DNA of 64,000 bases from positions 62,001 through 126,000 of the forward strand of contig NZ_CP066339.1 in NCBI RefSeq assembly GCF_016406125.1. Reading direction: 5' to 3'. This document shows, in pieces, positions 51,542-61,415 of this stretch. The DNA comes from Alicyclobacillus sp. SO9 (GTDB taxonomy: Bacteria > Bacillota > Bacilli > Alicyclobacillales > Alicyclobacillaceae). The notes beneath the pieces are model-generated. The model ran no database searches. It had not been told where the DNA came from and saw nothing but the letters and a program-made list of their open reading frames with translations. Both the position numbers and the translations under genes were made by a program. Numbering within the stretch: the first letter of the stretch is position 1; each line of letters opens with the position of its first letter.

Positions 51542-52375
51542 GTGAATAAAGTGAAAGGCAACTTCAGTAGGAAGAATGCTTTGTTCTGGGGAGAATTCAT
51601 TTTGGCTGCGGAACAGCTTTACAAGCGGGGAGAAAAGGACCCGGTTGGAGCCGTGAGACTTCCGGGACAATGGAGACGAACACAAAATATTGCGATGCAA
51701 GCGAGGGTGGAGTTTCTCCATCAATCCGAGTTTATTGGCTTTACAGCCAGAGACCTTGATAACCCTCAGCATGAAGCAATTGTGTTTCATGGCAGTCAGA
51801 CTATTTTTGATTGGATTGACGACTTCGAATTTTCATTGGATTCATTTCCTTATATCGGAACAAACTGGTCATCCGACATGCCTGTCAGAACAGAGTACGG
51901 GTTTACACAATTATATGAGTCTCTTCGGTTCACTGATGTAGAAACAGGAACAGTGCAATCGTTAGCACAGTTCCTGAGTACTGTATCAAACGAAGTCTCA
52001 TACACAGTGGCGGGGCACAGTCTAGGCGGTGCTTTAGCTGCTCTCCACGGAGCTGCCGTTGGTTATCGGGGGGCGCATGTCACGTCCTACACGTACGCAG
52101 CTCCAATGGTGGGAGACAAGGCTTTTGCGGAAGCCTATCAATCGCTGGTTAAGACTAGCTATACAATTGTGAACAAACCTGACATTGTACCAAAATTACC
52201 GGGATCGCTTTTACAATACGACTCTATTCCGCAAATGATTTTAATTAACTCACTGGAGTATCCGGAAATCAAACATTGTCTGACCTGCTATCACCATTTG
52301 ACGAGTTACTTGTATACGCTGGGCTGCAGTGACTGCGACTTAGGCTTGTGCCGTCGACAAACTCGTCAATCCTGA
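51542..52375 (+). CDS. Class 3 lipase-like protein
   Basis: 277 aa alpha/beta hydrolase of the Lipase_3 family. Ser in AGHSLGGALAALHGA, YTYAAPMVGDKAFAEAY, Asp in VNKPDIVPKLPG, likely His in the CYHHLTSY region. No signal peptide is visible, so it is probably intracellular or non-classically exported. GTG 51542 or GTG 51551 starts it. The C-terminus has several Cys (CSDCDLGLC). Not in an operon. Confidence 0.85.
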   Translation: MNKVKGNFSRKNALFWGEFILAAEQLYKRGEKDPVGAVRLPGQWRRTQNIAMQARVEFLHQSEFIGFTARDLDNPQHEAIVFHGSQTIFDWIDDFEFSLDSFPYIGTNWSSDMPVRTEYGFTQLYESLRFTDVETGTVQSLAQFLSTVSNEVSYTVAGHSLGGALAALHGAAVGYRGAHVTSYTYAAPMVGDKAFAEAYQSLVKTSYTIVNKPDIVPKLPGSLLQYDSIPQMILINSLEYPEIKHCLTCYHHLTSYLYTLGCSDCDLGLCRRQTRQS

Positions 52376-52999
52376 CGACGCCATTTGTTGACAACTGCAT
52401 TGACATGGGGCTTCCACTGGCTTATGATGGCGATTAAGTTTCCCCTATGTTCCTCGCTGTGCAGAACACTTCCATGGTATTCCATCCTACACCAGATTAT
52501 TCCACACTAAAATTAGACACAAAATGCAATCTAGTTTTCGAACAATAAGAGCAGGTGCGTTTATTTCTAGTAGTTTCGGGAAATAGCTAGAGTATAAACG
52601 CTGCCTAATGACAAGTCGCTTTGCTTCGGTATCATCTGCTGAAGGAGATTGAGCCGAAAATACTTGTCAGTGAGGTAAGAATGCTGCAAATGTTCGTATT
52701 GATAGCGGCAAAAACAGCTAAGTTACCCGTCGAATTGTCGTGCTTGGGGCTTTACGTATGGACATGAAAAACTTACACTGTATCTTCGTGAGCAATTCTA
52801 CGCCAAGGTTGATTGAATAGAATCACTTTGGTACACGCAATCTTTGCCGGGATTTCTCTACCAATCATAGTAATTGAGAGAAGCGGCGAAGTAGTTTCGA
52901 AACAAGGATGCGGTGGTCTGTAGTCAGATACAGACAGCACGAGAAATTTGTCTCTGTCTCGGCATGTACGAACCTTGTGGCGAAAGAAAGGTGAGAACG
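52376..52999. other. 624-bp spacer, no gene supported
   Basis: AT-rich stretches but no open frame with a ribosome binding site, no hairpin terminator with T-run, and no long repeat by eye. It probably contains the promoter of the lytic transglycosylase at its right end. Confidence 0.5.
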
Positions 53000-53818
53000 A
53001 TGAAACAGTTTTTTGGAGTGCTCCTGATGGGAATGTGTCTCGCATTTCTAGTCAGCGGCATAACAACGTCAGAGCATGCTCAAGCAATCGCTGTGAAACC
53101 ACAGCCATTGACTGTCACGGATGGGCAACCCCATTATTTGGCAAGCCGATTGGTGAATCCATTGGTGAATCCATTGAGCCAACCTGTCGCAATTACGAAA
53201 ACAATTGCCATGCCCGCGCAAGGACCCGCCTTTGGCAATCCTTATGGGACCACACATACATCATCTGAAATCAACAAAAAGTTGACAGCCCATTTTGCCA
53301 CTGCGACAGGACAGTCATCTGCCACACAGCAGAGCAACTCAGCAAGCAGCAACTCGGCAAGCAGTAAAAAGGCTGCAAACCAATCGAACAAGTCAACGTC
53401 AAAAGCGAAACCTCAACATAAATCGAAAGTCAAACCTACTTTGACGCCCCGTATGACCGTACCTTCCCAGCTCATCCCTATTTACAAGGGGGCGGGGAAA
53501 CGGTATTCAATTCCCTGGACTGTGTTGGCAGCCATTCACGATGTGGAGACGCATTTTGCAGTGAGCCATTTTCCGGTGAGCAGTGCTGGAGCGCGGGGTC
53601 CAATGCAGTTTATGCCAGCCGTTTTTGCTAAATACGGTGTCACTGCACCAGGCCAGCACGGCAATCCCAATATCTTGAATGTTCCAGATGCCGTTTATTC
53701 AGCAGCCCATATGCTCGCTCAGGATGGCTATCATAACAGCCCGTCGAGGGCGGTGTACTTGTACAACCATTCTTGGGGTTACGTACACCGTGTACTGTAT
53801 CTAGCAGGGCTCCACTGA
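53000..53818 (+). CDS. Secreted lytic transglycosylase (SLT-like)
   Basis: 272 aa. Signal peptide (FFGVLLMGMCLAFLVSG, cut near SEHAQA), then a ~140-residue Ser/Asn/Lys-rich linker including LVNPLVNPL and NSASSNSASS repeats, then an SLT domain: IPWTVLAAIHDVETHF with the catalytic Glu, GARGPMQFMPAVFAKYGV, DAVYSAAHMLAQDGY, YNHSWGYVHRVL. It cleaves peptidoglycan. ATG 53000 follows AAAGGTGAGAACG. The catalytic domain replaces the usual ES with VE. Confidence 0.87.
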   Translation: MKQFFGVLLMGMCLAFLVSGITTSEHAQAIAVKPQPLTVTDGQPHYLASRLVNPLVNPLSQPVAITKTIAMPAQGPAFGNPYGTTHTSSEINKKLTAHFATATGQSSATQQSNSASSNSASSKKAANQSNKSTSKAKPQHKSKVKPTLTPRMTVPSQLIPIYKGAGKRYSIPWTVLAAIHDVETHFAVSHFPVSSAGARGPMQFMPAVFAKYGVTAPGQHGNPNILNVPDAVYSAAHMLAQDGYHNSPSRAVYLYNHSWGYVHRVLYLAGLH

Positions 53819-53921
53819 TTGCCGCCAAAGAGAACCGAGAAGTAGATTTGCTATGCAAGGCTAACTTTAAGTCCAGTCGTTATAGATAAGATGATGTTAG
53901 ATGCTTTTAGGAAAAGCGTTG

Positions 53922-53982
53922 CGGGACTGTCCCAAAGAGACCATTCTACTCGAATGGGGACAGTTCCGTTTTCTTGTTTTTT
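53922..53982 (+). terminator. Branched rho-independent terminator
   Basis: Outer stem CGGGACTGTCCC / GGGACAGTTCCG, inner stem CCATTC / GAATGG, then TTTTCTTGTTTTTT. Confidence 0.8.
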
Positions 53983-54074
53983 GCGAGGCCCAGAGGGTGG
54001 TAAAATGAACTCCTGAGAATTGTGCAGGCCCGACTCCACGTGAGTATTCGACGAATACAGGAGTGATACTGGTT

Positions 54075-54800
54075 ATGTCTCATGCGATTGCTGTAATTAC
54101 GGACGTACATGGAAATTATCATGCATTGAAAGCGGTGTTGAGTCGTCTTGATAAGTTCGAGAGTGTGGAACGAATTTACTGTCTTGGCGACATGATTGCC
54201 TTGGGACCAAATACGAATGAAGTCTTGTCAGAACTCTTTGCCAGGTCAGATGTATCCATGGTTCTTGGCAATCACGAGGATGCAGTACTAAGGCTCCTGG
54301 ACGGGCAACGTTCGGACGAAAGTGAGGAAGCTTTTCTGCACCACCAGTGGGTGGCGCAGGGACTCGCTGGGCAGTATGCAGACTTGCTGCGCAAGTTGCC
54401 TCGCTCTCTTACCGTTCGTCACGGCAACAGTACTTTTAGGTTCCTGCACTATCACCTGGGTGATAAGGAGCAGTTTCTGCCAATCGAAAATGATGTAACC
54501 AGTGAGCGGCTGGATTCTCTGTATGCGGGCCAAGACATTCAACTGGTTGGCTTTGGTCACCATCATCCAGTCCATTTACTTCGCTCCCCGACCCGAATTT
54601 ATGTGAACCCTGGTGCATTGGGATGTAACCGGCAGGCTCAAGCACGCTATGCTGTCGTGGACATTACGGATACGGGACCTCATGTTCGCTTGGAACACGT
54701 CACATACGATAATACCGAGTTTCTCCAGTTGTACGACAAACTTGATGTGCCAGCGAAAGAATTGATTTTAGACATGTTTCACGGAGAACGTGCTTTGTAA
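54075..54800 (+). CDS. Metallophosphoesterase, calcineurin-like
   Basis: 241 aa. Metal motifs: ITDVHGNYHAL, CLGDMIALGPNTNEV, VLGNHEDAVL, FGHHHPVHLL, VNPGALGCNR. This is the YfcE/protein-phosphatase-like branch. ATG 54075 with AGGAGTG 10 nt upstream is preferred over GTG 54063, which overlaps that site. Substrate unknown, perhaps a nucleotide. Confidence 0.87.
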   Translation: MSHAIAVITDVHGNYHALKAVLSRLDKFESVERIYCLGDMIALGPNTNEVLSELFARSDVSMVLGNHEDAVLRLLDGQRSDESEEAFLHHQWVAQGLAGQYADLLRKLPRSLTVRHGNSTFRFLHYHLGDKEQFLPIENDVTSERLDSLYAGQDIQLVGFGHHHPVHLLRSPTRIYVNPGALGCNRQAQARYAVVDITDTGPHVRLEHVTYDNTEFLQLYDKLDVPAKELILDMFHGERAL

Positions 54801-54953
54801 GACAATCAGCACGGATGTGGTGCGGGGTAGCAACTTCAGACGAAAGCAACACTATTTTGACATTTTGATTAAGGGTCTTGGAAAGCGCTTTACACTGGCT
54901 TTTTATGCGAATACTGTGAAAGTAGTAACAGAGTCCAAGAGGGGGATGCTCGT

Positions 54954-56429
54954 ATGGCTCACGATGCGATACGTAACGAAGAGGCGTTTGCTCGATTTAG
55001 ACAGAACACCATCGGTTACAATTTGACGTTTGAGTCTCCGTACGGGGCGCAGCGGTTGGTATACGCGGATTGGACGGCAAGCGGAAGATTGTATCAACCA
55101 GTGGAAGACGTGGTGACGTCACGGTTTGGGCCCTATATGGCTAACACCCACTCTGGCGCGAGTACCACAGGCAGTGTCATGACAGAAGCCTATCATCAGG
55201 CATCGCGGAAAATCAAGTTGTTTGTCGGAGCAGCAGAAAATGATGTGCTTCTACCCGCAGGCACCGGTGCCACAGGGGCAGTTAACAAGCTTCAACGGCT
55301 GCTGGGACTGCGCGTTCACGAAAAGAGACAAAGTCAGACGAAGGTACCTGAAGAAGAACGCCCGGTCATCTTTGTTTCTCATATGGAGCACCACTCAAAC
55401 CACACTTCATGGTTGGAAACTATTGGAGATGTGGCGGTGCTGGAGCCGGACAGCGAAGGAATGATAAGTCCGCGTAACCTCGATGCGGTTCTGCTGGAAT
55501 ACGGTGACCGGCAGTTGAAAATTGGAGCCTTTACAGCCGCCTCTAACGTGTCAGGAATTGTTTCTCCCTATTATGAACTTGCACGTATTATGCATAAGCA
55601 CGACGGCTTGTGTTTTGTAGACTTCGCTGCGGCTGCACCGTATATTCCGGTAAACATGCATCCCGCTGATGACACAGCCGCGCTTGATGCCGTCTACTTT
55701 TCTCCGCACAAGTTCTTGGGAGGACCAGGGAGCAGCGGAATACTCGTCTTCAACCGCAACCTGTATTCAAATCGGATTCCTGATGAGCCAGGGGGAGGCA
55801 CAGTCCACTTTACAAATCCTTGGGGCGAAGTCGCCTATTTTGAAGAGATTGAGGCCAGAGAAGACGGGGGGACTCCTGGCATACTGCAGTTGATTCGGGC
55901 GGAGTTGGCGTTTGAAGTAAAACGGCAACTGCTAGAAGCAGGGATGATGGAACGGGAGAAGCAAATGACAGCTTACTTTTTGGCGGGCCTCCGAACAGTG
56001 CCTCATCTCGAAATCATTGCAAACCATGTTGATGAACGACTGGCAGTGTTTTCCGTCTACTTTGTGCACCTGCACTACAACCTAGTTGTGCGTCTTCTAA
56101 ACGACAGATTTGGAATTCAAAGCCGAGGCGGCTGCTCCTGTGCAGGCACTTATGGGCACTATTTGTTTGACGTAGACCAAGAAACTTCGAAACACATCTC
56201 CGATTCAATCCTCAGGCAGGACGAATCCACTCGCCCCGGCTGGATTCGCATCTCTCTGCATCCCATGATGACAGACGAGGAACTGGACTTCATTTTATAC
56301 GCATTGCACCAAATATCAGCTCACGGAAATCACTGGTCAGACGCCTATACCTACGACAAACGCAAGAATGAGTTTATTCATGCCTATGATGTGGAGAGAA
56401 ATGTCAGTGAATGGTTTCAGCTAAAGTGA
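54954..56429 (+). CDS. Class V aminotransferase / cysteine desulfurase-like PLP enzyme
   Basis: 491 aa. N-terminal VYADWTASGRLYQPVEDVV, ANTHSGASTTGS, FVSHMEHHSNHTSWLE, CFVDFAAAAPYIPV, PLP Lys in YFSPHKFLGGPGSSGIL, and RGGCSCAGTYGH near the C-terminus. The CSCAG Cys could serve as the sulfur acceptor, though the loop differs from IscS/SufS. It is longer than desulfurases (400 aa), with an added ~70-residue tail. ATG 54954 follows AAGAGGGGG. True reaction unknown. Confidence 0.82.
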   Translation: MAHDAIRNEEAFARFRQNTIGYNLTFESPYGAQRLVYADWTASGRLYQPVEDVVTSRFGPYMANTHSGASTTGSVMTEAYHQASRKIKLFVGAAENDVLLPAGTGATGAVNKLQRLLGLRVHEKRQSQTKVPEEERPVIFVSHMEHHSNHTSWLETIGDVAVLEPDSEGMISPRNLDAVLLEYGDRQLKIGAFTAASNVSGIVSPYYELARIMHKHDGLCFVDFAAAAPYIPVNMHPADDTAALDAVYFSPHKFLGGPGSSGILVFNRNLYSNRIPDEPGGGTVHFTNPWGEVAYFEEIEAREDGGTPGILQLIRAELAFEVKRQLLEAGMMEREKQMTAYFLAGLRTVPHLEIIANHVDERLAVFSVYFVHLHYNLVVRLLNDRFGIQSRGGCSCAGTYGHYLFDVDQETSKHISDSILRQDESTRPGWIRISLHPMMTDEELDFILYALHQISAHGNHWSDAYTYDKRKNEFIHAYDVERNVSEWFQLK

Positions 56430-56625
56430 AATGAGGTAAGTCATTTAACGGATTTGCCTGGGAAATGAAATTCATTTAAAAACCTCTGACGGTTAGTCAC
56501 AGCGGGACTTTATGCACTTGTGGCTGCCATCTTTTGATATTGTTTTGATATTTGATTTCTACGATTCCTGCCGAATGGTGGTCTCTCTGACATCTATCAC
56601 TTTTTCACCTGAGGAAGTGGGAATC

Positions 56626-59229
56626 GTGAGAAAAAAGAAACTGTTCATTGGACTGGCAATAGGATTTGTAGCAGCAGTGGGAGGAGTCATAGGCGCAGTT
56701 TACGCAGCGGTTCAGTATCTTCCGTTTCAGATGGGAAAACTCGAAGAAACATCGCAGCCGACTGTGGTCTACGATGGCAACGGTCATCGCTATATTTCAA
56801 TTGCGGCTCCCGGGGCTTCATCATTGCCCTACAAAGATATTCCGAAAAACCTTCAAAACGCTTTGGTTGCGACCGAGGACCATGGGTATTGGACCAATTC
56901 AAGTTTCGATCTCAGAGGGGTTTTGCGCTCTGCTTACGTTGATTTACGCAGCGGCAGTTTGGCGCAGGGTGGAAGTACCATAGAGGAACAATTAGCAAAG
57001 ATTGTTTATCTGAATGATAAAAAGACGTTTACGAGAAAATTTCAGCAGATTTTGTTGGGCATGAAAATTGAACGGCACTTTACCAAAAAGCAGATTATTA
57101 CCATGTATTTTAATAAGGTGTTCTTTGGCGATCACGCTGTCGGCATCGAAGAAGCTGCTCAACGCTATTACAACATCGATTTGCGGCACAGCAAAAAGGG
57201 TCTCACTCTGGACCAGGCAGCAATGTTGGCGGGCCTGCCGCAAGCCCCGTCTGCCTATAATCCTCTTTTGCATCCGAAAGCTGCATTGCAGCGGCGCAAT
57301 GAGGTACTCCAGAACATGGCGAAGTATGGATATATTACGAAGCAGCAAGCTGCAAAGGCTGAAAAACAGCCGATTCAGGCCAAGAAGGACCATGCAGTGC
57401 CTGGCGACCCGTGGTCCCAGCACCCGCTGTTTACCAATGTTTTGTTTACTCAAGCTCAAAAACACGGAATTTCTGAGCAGGCCTTAATGCAAGGCGGACT
57501 CAAAATTTACACGACAGTAGACCCAAAAGTTCAATCGGCTGTACACAAGGTTTTTTGGAGTAAGAACTATCATGGACTCTGGCCCGGTCCGACTTCAGGT
57601 ACGGTCGTAGAGGGCGGCGCTGTCTTTCTCAATCCGAAAACCGGAGGAATGTTGGGTGCTGCCGGCAGCAGACAGCAAGGCTTTACGCGGTTGGGACTGG
57701 ACAGAGTCTACTCAACAAGCTCACCGGGATCGTCGATTAAGCCGATTATGGACTACGGCCCGGCCATTCAGACTGGGAACTGGGGACCTTTGTCCATCTT
57801 GGATGACCATCCCCACAATTTTGGTGATGGGTACTATCCCCGCAACTGGAATGCCAACGCTCCGACCAGGATTACCTTGCAATATGGTCTCCAATGGTCG
57901 CAGAATGTCGCATCCGTATGGTTGCTTCAGCAGATTGGCTTGAGGACAGGAGAATCATTTGCAGCCAAAGACGGTATTCCGGTTTCCAAGGCCAACCAGA
58001 ACCATTTGGGCGTTGCCATCGGCGGCGCTATGCAAGTGAGCCCAATCCAGATGGCGCAGGCTTATGAGCCCTTTGACAACAATGGAGTTCAATTGAAAGC
58101 TCATCTCATAACGAAGGTTGTAAACAGTAAGGGGCAGATACTCTATCAGTACCAACCACATGACACAAACGTCATGAAGCAGTCCACGGCTTCAAAGCTA
58201 ACTCGCTTGATGCTCGATGTTGTGGATTACGGAACTGGTCAGCTTGCCAAGGTTCCGGGCTGGGGAGTAGCCGGCAAGACAGGGACGGTGCAGTACAATC
58301 CTGGATTATCAGGAAAGCATCCAAACTGGGTGCGAAACGGTTGGTTTGACGGATATACACCCACAATGGTGGGTGCGGTATACATGGGCTATGACAACAG
58401 CAGCTCCAAGTACCATCTGACCATGTATCCGCATGATCCGTCCGGCAACTGCGCCGCAATTTTCGGAAGCATTGTCAAGCTTGCAACTCAAGGACAACAA
58501 GGGCAACAGTTTTCAGTGCAGCCCTATCCTGCGTGGCAGGGAACGGCAAACGCGGCCAATTCCATCAAGACTCCAGTCACAGGGGCGAAGGCTTCTTACA
58601 ATGCTGCGAACAATACAGTTCAGTTAAGTTGGAACTCTATGTTTAAGAACAGTGTTGAATACAAGGTAACCAGGCAAGGGTCACCGGTAGCGAACGCCTT
58701 TCAGAACGGGTCAGGAGGAAACAGCGCGAACCAGGCTTCGTCAGGAGGAAACAAATCCGCCCCGCAGCAGGTTGGCATTACATCGTCTACTTCACTGACA
58801 GACAAGTCGACCCAGCAAGGGTATGTGTACACGTACACGATTCAGGCCATCGACCCAACGACAAAGACAAATATCGGGTCTCCGGCTACTGCCCAAGTTG
58901 TCACTGTGGTGAATGGAAATGGCGGAAACGGTGCACAATCAGGGAACAGTGGTAACAGTACACAGTCCGGAAACGGTACCGGCAACAGCACAGGCAAATC
59001 CGGAGGCGGTACAGGTAACAGTAGTGGCAACAGTACAGGCAATAGTACGAAATCCGGAAGCGGTACAAGCAACAGCACAGGGAACAGTACGGGCAACAGT
59101 ACGAAATCCGGAGGCGGCACTGGCAGCAGTACAGGTAACAGTACAAAATCTGGAGGCGGCGGAACAGGCAACAGCACGGGTAACAGCACCCAGTCTGGGA
59201 ATGGTACAACTAAGGGGAAGAAATCCTGA
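56626..59229 (+). CDS. Class A penicillin-binding protein (PBP1A-type)
   Basis: 867 aa. N-terminal membrane anchor (KKKLFIGLAIGFVAAVGGVIGAVYAA), glycosyltransferase family 51 domain (VATEDHGYW with the catalytic Glu, QGGSTIEEQLAKIVYL), transpeptidase domain with SSIK (active Ser), SQN and KTGT, a Fn3-like region and a ~110-residue Gly/Asn/Ser/Thr tail. It polymerises and crosslinks peptidoglycan. GTG 56626 has GAGGAAG upstream; 38 earlier codons are rejected. It is followed 56 bp later by a monofunctional PBP. Confidence 0.92.
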   Translation: MRKKKLFIGLAIGFVAAVGGVIGAVYAAVQYLPFQMGKLEETSQPTVVYDGNGHRYISIAAPGASSLPYKDIPKNLQNALVATEDHGYWTNSSFDLRGVLRSAYVDLRSGSLAQGGSTIEEQLAKIVYLNDKKTFTRKFQQILLGMKIERHFTKKQIITMYFNKVFFGDHAVGIEEAAQRYYNIDLRHSKKGLTLDQAAMLAGLPQAPSAYNPLLHPKAALQRRNEVLQNMAKYGYITKQQAAKAEKQPIQAKKDHAVPGDPWSQHPLFTNVLFTQAQKHGISEQALMQGGLKIYTTVDPKVQSAVHKVFWSKNYHGLWPGPTSGTVVEGGAVFLNPKTGGMLGAAGSRQQGFTRLGLDRVYSTSSPGSSIKPIMDYGPAIQTGNWGPLSILDDHPHNFGDGYYPRNWNANAPTRITLQYGLQWSQNVASVWLLQQIGLRTGESFAAKDGIPVSKANQNHLGVAIGGAMQVSPIQMAQAYEPFDNNGVQLKAHLITKVVNSKGQILYQYQPHDTNVMKQSTASKLTRLMLDVVDYGTGQLAKVPGWGVAGKTGTVQYNPGLSGKHPNWVRNGWFDGYTPTMVGAVYMGYDNSSSKYHLTMYPHDPSGNCAAIFGSIVKLATQGQQGQQFSVQPYPAWQGTANAANSIKTPVTGAKASYNAANNTVQLSWNSMFKNSVEYKVTRQGSPVANAFQNGSGGNSANQASSGGNKSAPQQVGITSSTSLTDKSTQQGYVYTYTIQAIDPTTKTNIGSPATAQVVTVVNGNGGNGAQSGNSGNSTQSGNGTGNSTGKSGGGTGNSSGNSTGNSTKSGSGTSNSTGNSTGNSTKSGGGTGSSTGNSTKSGGGGTGNSTGNSTQSGNGTTKGKKS
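58911..59210 (+). repeat. Low-complexity GNST-type repeat in the PBP1A tail
   Basis: Irregular repeats of ggcaacagtacaggc-type units code GNSTGNSTKSGGGT-like sequence. Open frames in the other strand are by-products of this composition. Confidence 0.8.
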
Positions 59230-59285
59230 CAGAGAACGGGTCAAGTGGTATACACGGGTGACAGACAGGCTAGCGAGGGATAAGC

Positions 59286-61400
59286 ATGCAGCTTAGACGG
59301 AGATTGGCCAGGAAGAGGCGTCGACATCAGCAACCGGAGGAGACAATCGAAGAACGTTCACTCCTCATGAGGTTGAACGTGATTTACGGATTCGTCTTCT
59401 TGGCGTTCGTGTCTCTGATTCTACGGCTCGGGTACCTACAGGTGGTAAACGGGCCGTACTACCAAACAGCAGCAATGACGACGACAATGCAGAAAATACC
59501 GGTTTTGCCAGCCAGGGGCCGTATATATGACAATAATGGGAACTTGCTGGCGTATGACGAACCGTATTACAGTGTGTTTTTGACGCAACTCAAAAATGTA
59601 CATCAAAACCTGCAGCAGATTTCCGTGTTCCTTGCACCTGGATTCAATACCACACCGGATAAGATTTTGAAAACCATTCACCAGCAGAAGAACTATGCTA
59701 CCATCCGCTTGTTTCGAAATATATCCAATCAACAACTCGCATTTGTGACGGAAAACCAGAGCCGTTTGCCGGGAGTCACGGTGGAACTTGACTCCCAGCG
59801 TCGATACACCAATGCAGATTTGGCGGGCCATGTCCTGGGATTTGTCCGCCCTATTACAGCCCAAACAAAAGCGCATTATGTAGATAAATTGGGTTATTTG
59901 CCGAATCAAAAAGTTGGTCAGAGCGGAATTGAATTGCAATATGAGAAATTGCTTCAAGGCAAGACGGGCTACCAGTTGGTGAAGGTCAATAACAAGGGCA
60001 CATCGATGCAGCGCATTGGACTCGACCCTGCTCCCGTTGGGGGAAGAAATTTGCAGTTAACCATTGACGGCAGAGTTCAGGCCAGTACGCAAGAGTCAAT
60101 CATGACTATGATTGACCACTCTAAATACAAAAAAACCATCAATGATGCTGCAGCAGTGATGCTCGACGTGAAAACGGGAGGAGTGTTGGCTCTCGCCAGC
60201 TACCCCTACTATGACCCGAATTGGTACACTGTAGCAGGACGGCTGAAGAGCCATCTGCATTACCTGAATACTTCAGGGGCTCAAGAAAACAACGTTATTC
60301 AAAATCCTAACTATCCCGGTTCAACGGTAAAACCGGCTAACCTTATAACGGGATTGGAGACCGGTGCTATAACACCAGGGACTGCATACTACGTTCCGTA
60401 CTCAATTCACATTTCCTCTGCAACAAAACATGATGATGCACCCCATGGATTTGTGAATAATGTCAAAGCCGTTGCAGTGTCTTCGGACGTATTCTTTTAT
60501 CAGCTAGGGTTGCGAATTGGTGGATGGCTGGGAGCTTCTCCAAATTACGGAGGTGCTCCGGCAGGCGGTGTCTCCATACAGACTTGGCGCAACACGTATT
60601 TTGCGAGGGGACTTGTAAAGCTGTTTGAAGGAGAGAGACGCCTTGGTATGGGGCAGTTGACCCATATTGATTTGCCTGGGGAAGAGGCTGGCAGGTTTTA
60701 TATGATGGATGCCCGAAAGAACTATGCGGCTGTACCATTTCCACTGGAAAAAGCGAAAGAGGACTTGAATAAACAGCACAGATTTGTAAACTATAGTACA
60801 CCGGTAAGTTTAGCGTTATCGGCAATTGGTCAGGAGCAGCAGTTCACTCCGATTCAGCTTGCACAATATGTGGCCACGATAGCAAATAACGGAACGAAAT
60901 TGCAGCCGCATTTACTAAAGGCCGTCTTGGAATCTGGAATTGAGCAGCATTTAACACCGGCAGTTAAGGTGATTCGCACAAACCCGAAAAAAATACAGGA
61001 TAAGTTAAATTTTAATTTAAGATACTTGCATCTAGCTCAACAAGGTATGTATGGTGTATGTAACGATACTTATGGTACCGCTTATGCAGATTTTCGCAGT
61101 GCACCGTACAAGGCTGCCGGAAAGACAGGAACAGCTGATATCTATTTAAATGGTGTCCATATGACGAATTCTGTTTTCATTGCTTACGCTCCATATAAGA
61201 ATCCCCAGGTGGCAGTCGCCGTGATGGTTCCTGGCGGAGGGTACGGAGCTCAGTCGGCTGCGTTAGTCGCTCGCCAGATGTTGGATTCTTATTTTAAGGA
61301 GCAACATGAGTTTTTTCCGAAAAACCAGTGGACCTCGTCTTCGGTTCCGTCGGACTGGAAGTTGCGTCCGGCTTACACGAATGTGGAGAAGGCGTATTAG
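59286..61400 (+). CDS. mrdA: Class B penicillin-binding protein 2 (MrdA-like transpeptidase)
   Basis: 704 aa. Basic N-terminus, one membrane segment (VIYGFVFLAFVSLILRLGYL), PBP dimerisation domain (RGRIYDNNGNLLAYDEPYYSVFL), transpeptidase with STVK (Ser in NYPGSTVKP), SSD and KTGTAD. It crosslinks peptidoglycan, probably in elongation. ATG 59286 follows GAGGGATAAGC. Confidence 0.88.
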   Translation: MQLRRRLARKRRRHQQPEETIEERSLLMRLNVIYGFVFLAFVSLILRLGYLQVVNGPYYQTAAMTTTMQKIPVLPARGRIYDNNGNLLAYDEPYYSVFLTQLKNVHQNLQQISVFLAPGFNTTPDKILKTIHQQKNYATIRLFRNISNQQLAFVTENQSRLPGVTVELDSQRRYTNADLAGHVLGFVRPITAQTKAHYVDKLGYLPNQKVGQSGIELQYEKLLQGKTGYQLVKVNNKGTSMQRIGLDPAPVGGRNLQLTIDGRVQASTQESIMTMIDHSKYKKTINDAAAVMLDVKTGGVLALASYPYYDPNWYTVAGRLKSHLHYLNTSGAQENNVIQNPNYPGSTVKPANLITGLETGAITPGTAYYVPYSIHISSATKHDDAPHGFVNNVKAVAVSSDVFFYQLGLRIGGWLGASPNYGGAPAGGVSIQTWRNTYFARGLVKLFEGERRLGMGQLTHIDLPGEEAGRFYMMDARKNYAAVPFPLEKAKEDLNKQHRFVNYSTPVSLALSAIGQEQQFTPIQLAQYVATIANNGTKLQPHLLKAVLESGIEQHLTPAVKVIRTNPKKIQDKLNFNLRYLHLAQQGMYGVCNDTYGTAYADFRSAPYKAAGKTGTADIYLNGVHMTNSVFIAYAPYKNPQVAVAVMVPGGGYGAQSAALVARQMLDSYFKEQHEFFPKNQWTSSSVPSDWKLRPAYTNVEKAY

Positions 61401-61415
61401 AAGGGAAGAGAACAC

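Noticed and set aside
58842-59244. Several long frames on the minus strand and in other frames over the PBP1A tail
   Set aside because: By-products of the low-complexity GNST coding repeat; no ribosome binding site.
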